From Acidobacteriota bacterium (GTDB taxonomy: Bacteria; Acidobacteriota; Terriglobia; Terriglobales; Acidobacteriaceae), in assembly GCA_021810735.1 (NCBI GenBank), contig JAJZIF010000099.1, positions 1 to 9,731 on the forward strand: 9,731 nucleotides of DNA. The letters are read 5' to 3'. A program made the position numbers and the translations under genes. Below, in pieces: positions 1 to 6,092 of this stretch. The notes below the pieces were generated by a model. The model searched no databases. It was not told the origin of the DNA and worked only from the letters and a program-made list of their open reading frames with translations. Numbering within the stretch: position 1 is the stretch's first letter; every line of letters starts with the position of its first letter.

Positions 1-2
1 TC

Positions 3-299
3 CTGGCCCACGAGCACGCTCTCACCGCTGCGGAAACAGAGATGCAGGGCGTCCTCGGTATTGTCAGCAGCGTCATTCGCCCAGAAGGCGTGGGCGAAAT
101 CCAGTTTTCGCAGAACGGCGCGCGCCGTTTTGCCCCCGCGCGGAGTGAGGAAGGCGTAGCGATTCCGCGCGATGTGGAAGTCGTCGTCATGCGCTACGAA
201 CGGGGAATTGCCTACGTGCGCCCGTGGGAAGACGTCTCGTCCGATTGGACCGAAACGCCCGACAACCCCACTGCACTCCCGCAGGACCTGAACCACTAA
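3..299 (+). CDS. NfeD-like protein, C-terminal OB-fold part (5' end outside window)
   Basis: The reading frame is open from base 3 and ends with TAA at 297-299, so the window holds only the last 98 or so codons. The visible protein has the pattern of the cytosolic OB-fold (beta-barrel) domain ending NfeD/YuaF proteins: an RPEGVGEI stretch, an FSQNGARRFAPARS segment, then the strand AIPRDVEVVVMRYERGIAYVRPW. NfeD proteins normally carry membrane helices or a ClpP-like protease domain upstream; neither can be seen here. They are encoded beside SPFH proteins and are thought to anchor or regulate flotillin assemblies. The next gene begins 34 bases downstream and is a flotillin, which strongly supports the call. 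An ATG at 42 is an internal methionine, not a convincing start. The acidic tail after VRPW is probably unstructured. Confidence 0.8.
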   Translation: MAHEHALTAAETEMQGVLGIVSSVIRPEGVGEIQFSQNGARRFAPARSEEGVAIPRDVEVVVMRYERGIAYVRPWEDVSSDWTETPDNPTALPQDLNH

Positions 300-322
300 T
301 TGTTGTCCCTGACGAAAGGATC

Positions 323-328
323 AGGAGG
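323..328 (+). promoter_or_regulatory. Ribosome binding site of the flotillin gene
   Basis: A perfect AGGAGG lies 5 bases before the ATG at 334. It fixes that start over alternatives in other frames and suggests efficient translation. Confidence 0.8.
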
Positions 329-333
329 CGTCT

Positions 334-1770
334 ATGTTTTCTACTATTGCTATTGTTGTTGGACTGAGCCTGCTCGTCATCATCCTTCTGGCAGGCATGC
401 TGGCCAGGCTCTTCCGCAAGGCCGGCCCCAACGAGGCCATCATTGTCTTCGGCTTTCGCGGACCCCGCGTCATCAAAGGCCATGGCACCATCGTCTTCCC
501 GATGATCGAAAATGCTCGCGAGCTATCTCTTGAGCTCATGTCCTTCGACGTCGCCCCGCAGCAGGATCTTTACACCAAACAGGGCGTCGCCGTCACCGTC
601 GAAGCCGTCGCCCAGATCAAGGTCAAGAGCGACCGCGAATCCATCCTCACCGCCGCCGAGCAGTTCCTCACCAAAACGCCGCCCCAGCGCGAAGGCCTCA
701 TCCGCCTCGTCATGGAAGGCCATCTGCGCGGCATCATCGGCCAGCTCACCGTCGAACAGATCGTCAAAGAACCCGAAATGGTCGCCGATCGCATGCGCGC
801 CACCTGCGCCAGCGACATGAGCAAGATGGGCCTCGAAGTCGTCTCCTTCACCATCAAAGAAGTCCGCGATAAAAACGAATACATCACCAACATGGGCCGG
901 CCAGACATCGTCCGCATCAAGCGCGACGCCGACGTTGCCGCCGCCGAGGCCGAGCGTGACACCGCCATCCGCCGCGCCGTCGCCCTTCGCGAATCTGCCG
1001 TAGCCAAGGCCCAGGCCGACCAGGAACGCGTCGTCGCCGAAACCGCCTCGCTCACCCGCCAGGCCGAAGCCACCCGCGACCTCGACATCCAGAAAGCCTC
1101 CTTCAACGAGCAAAGCCGCCGTCAGGAAGCCCAGGCAGACAAAGCCTATGAGCTGCAAACCAACATCATGCAGCAAAAGGTCGTCGCCGAGCAGGTCAAG
1201 ATCAAGCAGGTCGAAAAAGAACAGCAGATCAAGGTCGAGGAAGCCGAAATCCTCCGCCACGAAAAAGAACTCATCGCCACCGTCATCAAGCAGGCCGAAG
1301 TCGACCGTCAGCGCGTCGAAACCATCGCCGCCGCCGAAAAAGCCCGCCTCATCATGGAAGCCGAAGGCCGCGCCGCTGCCATCCGCGCTCAGGGCGAAGC
1401 AGAGGCCGCCGTCATCTTCCAGAAAGGCGAAGCTGAAGCCAAGGCCATGGAGATCAAGGCCGAAGCCTACCAGGAGTGGAACCAGGCCGCCGTCGTCGAC
1501 CGGCTCATCGCCAACATGGCCGATGTCGTCCGTGCCATGGCCGAACCGCTCTCCAAGGTCGAAAAAATCACTGTCGTCTCCACAGGTAACGACCATGCCG
1601 CTGGCGTCAACAAGATCACCGGCGACATGACCACCATCGCAGCCCAGGTCCCTGCACTCTTCGAGGCGCTCTCCGGCATGGACATGCGCGAACTCATGAC
1701 CAACGTTAAAACCATCCGTGCGCGTGGCAACGGCTCGGCTACTGTTCAACCCTCCGACAACAACAACTGA
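334..1770 (+). CDS. Flotillin/SPFH domain membrane protein
   Basis: A 478-residue flotillin-type protein. Residues about 4-26 form one hydrophobic membrane segment, followed by a basic LFRK turn. Residues about 30-190 are the SPFH/band-7 domain (AGPNEAIIVFGFRGPRV, the QGVAVTVEAVAQIKV strand, and MGLEVVSFTIKEVRD). Residues about 195-375 are a long alanine/glutamate-rich coiled coil with flotillin EA repeats, such as AEGRAAAIRAQGEAEA and QKGEAEAKAMEIKAEAYQEW. The C-terminal flotillin tail follows. In bacteria such proteins form large oligomers that organise membrane microdomains and influence fluidity and membrane-protein assembly. The length matches bacterial FloT/YqiK-like proteins. The start is set by AGGAGG at 323-328. 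Its neighbours, NfeD upstream and PspA downstream on the same strand, form a typical membrane-stress cluster. The family is certain; the role in this organism is inferred. Confidence 0.95.
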   Translation: MFSTIAIVVGLSLLVIILLAGMLARLFRKAGPNEAIIVFGFRGPRVIKGHGTIVFPMIENARELSLELMSFDVAPQQDLYTKQGVAVTVEAVAQIKVKSDRESILTAAEQFLTKTPPQREGLIRLVMEGHLRGIIGQLTVEQIVKEPEMVADRMRATCASDMSKMGLEVVSFTIKEVRDKNEYITNMGRPDIVRIKRDADVAAAEAERDTAIRRAVALRESAVAKAQADQERVVAETASLTRQAEATRDLDIQKASFNEQSRRQEAQADKAYELQTNIMQQKVVAEQVKIKQVEKEQQIKVEEAEILRHEKELIATVIKQAEVDRQRVETIAAAEKARLIMEAEGRAAAIRAQGEAEAAVIFQKGEAEAKAMEIKAEAYQEWNQAAVVDRLIANMADVVRAMAEPLSKVEKITVVSTGNDHAAGVNKITGDMTTIAAQVPALFEALSGMDMRELMTNVKTIRARGNGSATVQPSDNNN

Positions 1771-1777
1771 AACCCGC

Positions 1778-1803
1778 CGGGCGAGCGACTGATGTCTCGC
1801 CCG
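1778..1803 (+). other. Hairpin between the flotillin and pspA genes
   Basis: Perfect 8-bp inverted repeat: CGGGCGAG at 1778-1785 and CTCGCCCG at 1796-1803, with a 10-base loop. It starts 7 bases after the flotillin stop and ends 8 bases before the pspA Shine-Dalgarno sequence. No T-run follows, so it is not a standard intrinsic terminator. It could protect or process the message, or partially attenuate it. Confidence 0.6.
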
Positions 1804-1811
1804 CATCTCCC

Positions 1812-1820
1812 AGAAAGGAG
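1812..1820 (+). promoter_or_regulatory. Ribosome binding site of pspA
   Basis: AGAAAGGAG sits 7 bases before ATG 1828. It decides between this start and the in-frame ATG at 1792, which has no such site. Confidence 0.75.
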
Positions 1821-1827
1821 CAACATC

Positions 1828-2517
1828 ATGGCACTACTGGAAAGAGTAGGAACGCTGCTCCGGGCCAACCTCAACGATCTCATCGCGAAAGCCGAGGACC
1901 CCGAGAAAATGCTCAAGCAACTTGTCCTCGATATGGAAAACCAGCTCCTCCAGGTCAAGACGCAGGTCGCCATCGCCATTGCCGACGAACACCTGCTTGC
2001 CAAAAAAATGCACGAACACGAGGAGAAAGCTGTGGACTGGAAACATAAGGCTGAACTCGCCGTCCGCAAGCAGAATGACGACCTGGCCCGCGCCGCGCTC
2101 GAGCGTTCCCTCAGCAACCAGCAGATGGCCGCCGGCTTCCTCCAGCAGCTTGAGGATCAGCGCGCCGAGGCAGAAGCCCTCAAGCAGGCTCTGCGCAAGC
2201 TCGATCAAAAACTGGCTGAAACGCGCTCGCGCTGCGAAATGCTGATCTCCGAGCACCGTCGCGTCCGCGCCGTCGGCAAGGCCCACAAGGCCCGCACCGC
2301 CGTCACTCCGCAGGACAGCGAAGCCATCATCGCACGCATGAAAAACCGCATCGCCGAGGTGGACGCCGGCAACGCCGCCCAATATGAGCTCATGGGCGGC
2401 GACTCCTTGGAAGACAGCTTTGCGGCCCTCGAACGCGAAGACCAGATCGAAGCTCTCCTCCTCGAACTCAAGGAGCGCCACCTGCTCACCAACGGCGACG
2501 AACCAAAATCCGCCTGA
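1828..2517 (+). CDS. pspA: PspA/IM30 family membrane-stress protein
   Basis: A 229-residue PspA/IM30 (Vipp1-like) protein. The N terminus, MALLERVGTLLRANLNDLIAKAEDPEKML, is the amphipathic helix plus first helix typical of the family. The rest is almost entirely charged alpha-helical coiled coil, ending in a predicted helical hairpin (LEDSFAALEREDQIEALLLELKER). PspA proteins belong to the ESCRT-III superfamily; they bind stressed membrane from the cytosolic side and form rods or rings that limit proton leak or remodel membrane. The chosen ATG at 1828 is preceded by AGAAAGGAG (1812-1820) at 7 bases and gives the canonical family N terminus. An in-frame upstream ATG at 1792 would add a non-family peptide inside the hairpin. 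The gene lies 57 bases after the flotillin gene, so co-transcription is likely. No PspF or PspBC partners are visible. Confidence 0.95.
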   Translation: MALLERVGTLLRANLNDLIAKAEDPEKMLKQLVLDMENQLLQVKTQVAIAIADEHLLAKKMHEHEEKAVDWKHKAELAVRKQNDDLARAALERSLSNQQMAAGFLQQLEDQRAEAEALKQALRKLDQKLAETRSRCEMLISEHRRVRAVGKAHKARTAVTPQDSEAIIARMKNRIAEVDAGNAAQYELMGGDSLEDSFAALEREDQIEALLLELKERHLLTNGDEPKSA

Positions 2518-2537
2518 ACCCCGCACAATCGCGATGC

Positions 2538-2578
2538 CCCACACTATCTCCTCGCGTTTTTCGAGGAGATAGTGCGGG
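2538..2578 (+). terminator. Long stem-loop after pspA, possible terminator
   Basis: The arms 2538-2554 and 2562-2578 are 17 bases each and pair with a single A/C mismatch. The loop is CGTTTTT. The stem begins 20 bases after the pspA stop. There is no T-run on the 3' side on either strand (CAAAACGG follows), so it is not textbook Rho-independent. It is nevertheless the only strong structure between the membrane-stress operon and the RNase gene, and it probably ends the operon transcript or stabilises its 3' end. Confidence 0.6.
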
Positions 2579-2628
2579 CAAAACGGCACCAGCGCCGAAC
2601 GGTGGAAGCACTGGGCTTTGGAACTGCG

Positions 2629-2648
2629 AACAACGTACACTCGTTGTT
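2629..2648 (+). promoter_or_regulatory. Inverted repeat abutting the RNase gene ribosome binding site
   Basis: AACAACG (2629-2635) and CGTTGTT (2642-2648) are perfect 7-base arms around a 6-base loop. The structure ends 2 bases before the AGGAGG of the exoribonuclease gene. It could be an RNA hairpin affecting ribosome access or transcript stability, or a DNA operator. Confidence 0.45.
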
Positions 2649-2668
2649 TCAGGAGGAAGCCCGCTCGC

Positions 2669-4132
2669 ATGCACCGCATTTCCGACTTTCAGCTCGTTCC
2701 CGCCGCCCGCCGCGCCATGATCGAACATGGCTTTGAGCCCGACTATCCCAAAGCCGCCCTCGAAGAACTCCAGCACGAACTCACGTCTCCCCCCGCCGAG
2801 CCAACACTGCCCAACACCCAGGACCTCCGCCATCTCCTCTGGTCCTCCATCGATAACGACACCTCACGCGACCTCGACCAGATCGAGCACGCCGAGGCCC
2901 TCCCCGACGGCCGCGTCCGCATCCGCGTCGGCATCGCCGACGTCAGCCACCTCGTACCCATCGGTTCCGCCCTCGACGACCACGCCCAGCGCAACACCAC
3001 TTCCATCTATACCGGCGTCGCCACCTTCATGATGCTGCCCGAGCAGCTCTCCGCCGGCGTCACCTCGCTGCTGCCCGATCAGGACCGCGCCGCGCTCGTC
3101 ATCGAATTCACCGTCGATCAGAACGAGTGCCTCAGCCAGGCGCAGGTCTACCCCGCTCTCGTCCGAAATCACGCGCAGCTCACCTACAACGCCGTCGGCC
3201 CGTGGCTCGAAGGCAAACCTTCCGCCGATGGCAAACTCGCCGACCCATCCCTCCAGACCCAGCTCCGCCTCCAGCATCAAATCGCCGAGCGCCTCCGCCG
3301 CGAGCGCGCCCGCCACGGCGCCCTCACCCTCGACATGGAAGAGAGCATGCCCGTCATCACCGACGATCAAATCGTCGACCTCCGCCCCGAGAAAAAGAAC
3401 CCCGCCCACGCCCTCATCGAGGACTTCATGATCGCCGCCAATGGCGTCGTCGCACGCTTCCTTTCCGCGCACAAGTTCTCCTCCATCCGCCGTGTCGTCC
3501 GCACTCCCAAACGCTGGGACCGCATCGTCCAGCTCGCCGCATCCCTCGGCGCCGACCTTCCCGGAACGCCCGACGCCAAGGCCCTCAACGAATTCCTCAC
3601 CAGCCAGCGCGCCAAAGATCCCGTTCACTTCCCCGACCTCTCGCTCGCCACCGTCAAGCTCATGGGTCCCGGCGAATATGTCGCCGAACAACCCAACGAT
3701 CCCCCCATCGGCCACTTCGGTCTCGCCGTCGAGGACTACACCCACTCCACCGCCCCCAATCGCCGCTACCCCGACCTCGTCACCCAGCGCCTCATTAAGG
3801 CCGCGCTGCAAAACCAGCCCTCGCCTTACAGCGACGACACTCTCAGCGCCATCGCCATCCACTGCACGGAAATGGGCGACCACGAACGCCGCCTCGAACG
3901 CGAAATGCACAAGAAGATCGCCGCCGTCGTCATGTCCCATCGCGTCGGCCAGACCTTCAATGCCGTCGTCACCGGAATCAATAACTATGGAACCTTCGTC
4001 CGCACCCTCGCCCCCCACGTCGAAGGCATGCTCGTCGAAGGACACAAAGGTCTCGACGTCGGCGACCGCATCCACGTCAAACTCATCCGCACCGACCCCT
4101 GGAAAGGCTACATCGACTTCGCCAAAGCCTGA
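2669..4132 (+). CDS. RNase II-family 3'-5' exoribonuclease (RNB and S1 domains)
   Basis: A 487-residue protein with an RNB catalytic domain and a C-terminal S1 RNA-binding domain (about residues 425-487, with VGQTFNAVVTGINNYGTFV). After a short helical N terminus the active-site segment is SSIDNDTSRDLDQ. This gives aspartates D62, D68 and D70, with glutamine Q71 where E. coli RNase II has its fourth metal-site aspartate (D210). The HFGLAVEDYTHSTAPNRRYPDL segment (about 349-370) carries the conserved arginine region of the active site. It would degrade RNA processively from the 3' end in the cytoplasm. It is much shorter than RNase II or RNase R (about 640-810 residues) because both cold-shock domains are missing, as in the short stand-alone RNB subfamily. 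ATG 2669 follows AGGAGG at 2651-2656 with 12 bases between. An in-frame TTG at 2618 lacks such a site and would make the hairpin coding. Activity is likely but not certain given Q71. Confidence 0.9.
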   Translation: MHRISDFQLVPAARRAMIEHGFEPDYPKAALEELQHELTSPPAEPTLPNTQDLRHLLWSSIDNDTSRDLDQIEHAEALPDGRVRIRVGIADVSHLVPIGSALDDHAQRNTTSIYTGVATFMMLPEQLSAGVTSLLPDQDRAALVIEFTVDQNECLSQAQVYPALVRNHAQLTYNAVGPWLEGKPSADGKLADPSLQTQLRLQHQIAERLRRERARHGALTLDMEESMPVITDDQIVDLRPEKKNPAHALIEDFMIAANGVVARFLSAHKFSSIRRVVRTPKRWDRIVQLAASLGADLPGTPDAKALNEFLTSQRAKDPVHFPDLSLATVKLMGPGEYVAEQPNDPPIGHFGLAVEDYTHSTAPNRRYPDLVTQRLIKAALQNQPSPYSDDTLSAIAIHCTEMGDHERRLEREMHKKIAAVVMSHRVGQTFNAVVTGINNYGTFVRTLAPHVEGMLVEGHKGLDVGDRIHVKLIRTDPWKGYIDFAKA

Positions 4133-4162
4133 TAGGCCGGCCGCCTCACGCACGCGGCACGT

Positions 4163-4591
4163 TCAGATCACATTTTTTCCCGCAAGGCCGAAATACCTGG
4201 CCGCAGCCAGTAGATGGGCATCATTGGAATACACTTCCCGGAAACCGGATTCGGCCGCCGTCGCCAGATGGACGGCATCGGCTCCACGCAGAAACACCGT
4301 GGCCGGCAGCTTCTCGTACACCTTCCGGATGCGGGAAAGAATGTCCGCACTCTGTGGAATCCACAGGAAAGCGCCGGCTTGAATATGCTTCTCTACCTGG
4401 TCCACCAGCGCGGCATAGGAAGCAGCCCGGATCGCGCCTTCCCTCAGCTTCCGATGGAACGCGGCAATCATTTCGGCCTGCCCATGCGCGGCACAAGCCA
4501 GGTGATCGGTCGCCGCCAGTGCGCGAACCGCATCCGCGCCCGGATCCTGGTAATACAGCCGGACAAGGTAGCTGGTATCGAAGTAAATCAC
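4163..4591 (-). CDS. vapC: PIN-domain toxin ribonuclease, VapC-like
   Basis: A 142-residue PIN-domain protein. The four acidic residues expected of the metal-dependent ribonuclease site are present: D5 in YFDTSYLV, E40 in HGQAEMIAAF, D105 in RGADAVHLATAAE and D124 in SNDAHLLAAA. VapC toxins cut specific RNAs (tRNA or rRNA sites in studied cases) when freed from their antitoxin. The start is a GTG at 4589-4591 that overlaps the antitoxin stop codon by 4 bases (GTGA), which implies translational coupling. No strong independent ribosome site precedes it. A longer reading of this frame, to about 4849, would run antisense through the antitoxin gene with low-complexity sequence and is rejected. It converges with the exoribonuclease gene, 30 bases apart. 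All catalytic residues are present, so the toxin is probably functional. Confidence 0.88.
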   Translation of the reverse strand: MIYFDTSYLVRLYYQDPGADAVRALAATDHLACAAHGQAEMIAAFHRKLREGAIRAASYAALVDQVEKHIQAGAFLWIPQSADILSRIRKVYEKLPATVFLRGADAVHLATAAESGFREVYSNDAHLLAAARYFGLAGKNVI

Positions 4592-4842
4592 CGGATTTCC
4601 CGGTCGCGGTCTTCGCCGATGATCTCCGTCGAATCCGTCCCGCCCTGCAGGCGCCCGCGTTCCCGAAGAAAGGCCCGCGTATACGTCGGATCGGCGAAAA
4701 ACGGCTGCGCCGGCAGAGGCGACGCCGGAACAATCCTGGCGATCAGCCGGCCGCGCTCGGTTACATAAACCTCTCCCTCCTGCGCCTGCCGGACCCATCG
4801 CCCGGTGGCCTCGTGGAGTTCGCGGATCGTGATCGTCTTCAT
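4588..4842 (-). CDS. vapB: Phd/YefM-type antitoxin of the PIN toxin pair
   Basis: An 84-residue protein beginning MKTITIRELHEATGRWVRQAQEGEVYVTERGRLIARIVP. This is the hallmark Phd/YefM fold: the ITIRELHEATGR helix, then VYVTERGRLIARIVP as the beta strand pair. That N-terminal part dimerises and binds DNA. The C-terminal half (FFADPTYTRAFLRERGR onward) is the probable toxin-binding tail that masks the PIN active site. The stop overlaps the toxin's GTG start by 4 bases. No Shine-Dalgarno sequence is visible before the ATG at 4842; the promoter spacing suggests a leaderless transcript. It probably autoregulates through the TGTGTCACA repeats at its start. Confidence 0.88.
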   Translation of the reverse strand: MKTITIRELHEATGRWVRQAQEGEVYVTERGRLIARIVPASPLPAQPFFADPTYTRAFLRERGRLQGGTDSTEIIGEDRDREIR

Positions 4843-4860
4843 GTGTCACATTGTGTCACA
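4842..4860. promoter_or_regulatory. Tandem TGTGTCACA operator at the vapBC start
   Basis: Two identical 9-mers, TGTGTCACA at 4842-4850 and 4852-4860, recur with a 10-base period (one DNA turn). Each is itself an inverted repeat, TGTG-N-CACA. The first touches the antitoxin start codon and both overlap the predicted promoter. This is the arrangement expected for cooperative autorepression by antitoxin dimers. Confidence 0.65.
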
Positions 4861-5328
4861 TGGAACGGTCTGTGGCAATCCATACTCTGCCCCGCACGAC
4901 GATCGCATGGGCACCACATTCACGAGGTATCCGAAGGCGGCAAGAACGAAATCTCAAACCTGATAGCACTTTGCCCGAACTGCCATGCACTCTACCACCG
5001 TGAGCGCATTCCGCGCTCAAGTATATTTGCTTGGAAGTCAATGCTCGTTGCGATCAATCGTGCCTTCGACCTTGAGTCCATAGACCGATTGATGTTCCTC
5101 GAAATGCAACCACAAGACTACCTGATCGTCCAAGGCGACGGCGTCCTTCACTTCGACCGTTTGATCGCTGCTGGATTGGCTACGTTCGAGCAAAAAAGCA
5201 ACAACGAGAATCAGATAGTCACCTATGCGGTCAACATCAGCCCAAAGGGGCGGATGCTGGTTGAGGCATGGCGGACAGGCGACCATAACCAGATAAAGCA
5301 ATCCATTCAAGGAACTATTCCAACCTAA
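4843..5328 (+). pseudogene. HNH endonuclease remnant, 5' end lost
   Basis: The frame encodes the core of an HNH nuclease: HGHHIHEVSEGGKNEISNLIALCPNCHALYHRERI, with the HH pair, the central N and the CPNCH zinc/metal segment. A helical region (FAWKSMLVAINRAFDLESIDRL) and a C-terminal module (GDGVLHFDRLIAAGLATF through AVNISPKGRMLVEAW) follow, ending with TAA at 5326-5328. The N-terminal part expected before the HNH motif, including a clean upstream CxxC pair, is missing. Only a lone C in ILCPARRSHG remains. Upstream, the frame stays open by chance through the antisense strand of the toxin-antitoxin genes. A GTG at 4843 is the only nearby start and has no ribosome site. Base composition is visibly more AT-rich than the neighbours, suggesting transfer. 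The 5' part was probably replaced when the toxin-antitoxin unit arrived. An intact short protein from GTG 4843 is possible but less likely. Confidence 0.6.
4850..4878 (-). promoter_or_regulatory. Candidate vapBC promoter
   Basis: On the minus strand, TTGCCA (4873-4878) and CACAAT (4850-4855) are separated by 17 bases, matching a sigma-70-type promoter at 5/6 and 4/6 positions. Seven bases after the -10 box comes the A of the antitoxin ATG, so transcription would start at or next to the start codon. This is inferred from spacing only. Confidence 0.4.
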
Positions 5329-5357
5329 TCGACGGCGCGGGGTGGGCGGGTGGCCCA

Positions 5358-5377
5358 TCTCTAATAACGTTTAGAGA
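5358..5377. repeat. Inverted repeat after the HNH remnant
   Basis: TCTCTAA (5358-5364) and TTAGAGA (5371-5377) are perfect 7-base arms around a 6-base loop. It is the first of three consecutive hairpins in the gap between the HNH remnant and the convergent parE gene. No T-run follows. Confidence 0.5.
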
Positions 5378-5378
5378 A

Positions 5379-5417
5379 TGAGGGTGCCCCACATCTGGAT
5401 TTTGAGACGTGGGAATG
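5379..5417 (+). repeat. Dispersed hairpin element, copy A (TGAGGGTGCC ... TGGGAATG)
   Basis: The head TGAGGGTGCC (5379-5388) overlaps a stem: CCCACATCT (5388-5396) pairs with AGACGTGGG (5405-5413) with one mismatch. The element ends in TGGGAATG (5410-5417). The same head and tail bracket a different hairpin at 6614-6656, so these are two members of one repeat family with variable stems. Confidence 0.6.
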
Positions 5418-5430
5418 CGCCGAAGGCGCA
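5416..5430. repeat. TGCGCC-GAA-GGCGCA hairpin
   Basis: Perfect 6-base arms (5416-5421 and 5425-5430) around a GAA triloop. It lies 20 bases beyond the parE stop and could fold in that transcript, with no T-run. A similar GCGGC-GAA-GCCGC hairpin occurs at 6147-6159. Confidence 0.5.
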
Positions 5431-5450
5431 CCACTTCGCGGGCAGCCATA

Positions 5451-5762
5451 TCAAACAATCCGGCTCAAATCCCGGTGCCCATGAACAATGCGCACAATCT
5501 CAACAGCCTCGACCAGCCCCTCGTCGGTGTCCGGGTGCGTCTCGTAAAGAATCAGATACACGCCTTCCACCAGCATGCGCGTCGAAGGCGCAATCTCCGG
5601 GCGGCGCACCCCCATGCGGGGAGACTGCGCAAGCATGCTCACCCGCTCCTCCAGAATCGTGAACATCCGTTCGGCGGCCGCAGCGTTGTCCAGCCCAATG
5701 GTCACGTAAATGTCGAGCAAATCCTCGCGCGCCTGTGGCGTCCACAGCACGGCAGGCTTCAT
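5451..5762 (-). CDS. parE: ParE/RelE-family toxin
   Basis: A 103-residue RelE/ParE-superfamily toxin. The N-terminal helices read LWTPQAREDLLDIYVTIGLDNAAAAERMF, the middle has the LAQSPRMGVRRPEI turn, and the C-terminal beta strands end in the family signature VEIVRIVHGHRDL. Size and layout match ParE proteins, which generally act on DNA gyrase, unlike the mRNA-cutting RelE proteins. Pairing with a ParD-type antitoxin supports ParE. The ATG at 5760-5762 overlaps the antitoxin stop by 4 bases (ATGA), so translation is probably coupled. The frame is complete and seems intact. Confidence 0.88.
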   Translation of the reverse strand: MKPAVLWTPQAREDLLDIYVTIGLDNAAAAERMFTILEERVSMLAQSPRMGVRRPEIAPSTRMLVEGVYLILYETHPDTDEGLVEAVEIVRIVHGHRDLSRIV

Positions 5763-6040
5763 GCGATTTTTCCTGTCGCCTTCCCCAGCTTCTTCCGCGC
5801 CGCCTCGCGTGTCTCGGCCAGGTCAAGCGGCGCGGCGCTTCCGCTGGCCTTGCCTTCCCGCCAAAGCTCCCGCAACCGGCTCAACTCCTCATCCCGCATC
5901 TCCCGCTTCCACTGCCAATCCCGCAGAGCCTCCCGCACAATTTCACTGGTGGTGGCATACTCTCCCGTCTCCACAGCGCTTTTGAGCACCCTGACTTGTT
6001 CGGCAGTGAGAGCAACGCTGATTTTCTGGATCTCCGGCAT
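5759..6040 (-). CDS. parD: ParD-family antitoxin
   Basis: A 93-residue antitoxin with an N-terminal ribbon-helix-helix DNA-binding domain (KISVALTAEQVRVLKSAVETGEYATTSEIVREALRDWQ, about residues 6-43). A charged helix (REMRDEELSRLRELWREGKASG) and a flexible tail that binds ParE follow. The start ATG at 6038-6040 has AGAGG 7 bases before it on the minus strand. The gene overlaps parE by 4 bases. A perfect palindrome 12 bases upstream of the start is the likely autoregulatory site. The family is clear from the TSEIVREALR motif. Confidence 0.88.
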   Translation of the reverse strand: MPEIQKISVALTAEQVRVLKSAVETGEYATTSEIVREALRDWQWKREMRDEELSRLRELWREGKASGSAAPLDLAETREAARKKLGKATGKIA

Positions 6041-6051
6041 AAGTACCTCTG

Positions 6052-6068
6052 GTAGTAAATATTACTAC
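6052..6068. promoter_or_regulatory. ParD operator palindrome
   Basis: GTAGTAA (6052-6058) and TTACTAC (6062-6068) are perfect arms around ATA. On the minus strand the palindrome includes TAATAT, a plausible -10 box, but I see no clear -35. The position just upstream of parD fits repression by the ribbon-helix-helix antitoxin. Confidence 0.6.
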
Positions 6069-6092
6069 TTCTTGCAGCGTGCCCCATAGCCC

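Noticed and set aside
523..1806. Long minus-strand open frame (427 codons) opposite the flotillin gene
   Set aside because: Its glycine/aspartate/leucine-rich low-complexity translation is what a C-ending codon bias produces on the opposite strand. There is no ribosome site or recognisable domain.
2538..2578. Certain Rho-independent terminator
   Set aside because: Kept only as a possible terminator, because no T-run follows the stem on either strand; the T-run is in the loop.
2618..2668. TTG start for the RNase gene, 17 codons upstream
   Set aside because: There is no ribosome site before it. It would place the hairpin and a good AGGAGG inside the coding region, whereas ATG 2669 has that AGGAGG at a usable distance.
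2864..4153. Long minus-strand open frame (429 codons) opposite the RNase gene
   Set aside because: Same antisense artefact, composed of G, D, V, E and A runs, while the plus strand encodes a clear RNB-S1 enzyme.
4354..4842. Plus-strand extension of the HNH frame
   Set aside because: It lies antisense to the antitoxin and toxin genes and its arginine/proline-rich translation resembles no nuclease N terminus. The frame is open by chance.
5409..6089. Plus-strand open frame of 226 codons across parDE
   Set aside because: It is antisense to two well-supported TA genes, with no ribosome site and an R/S/A-rich translation.
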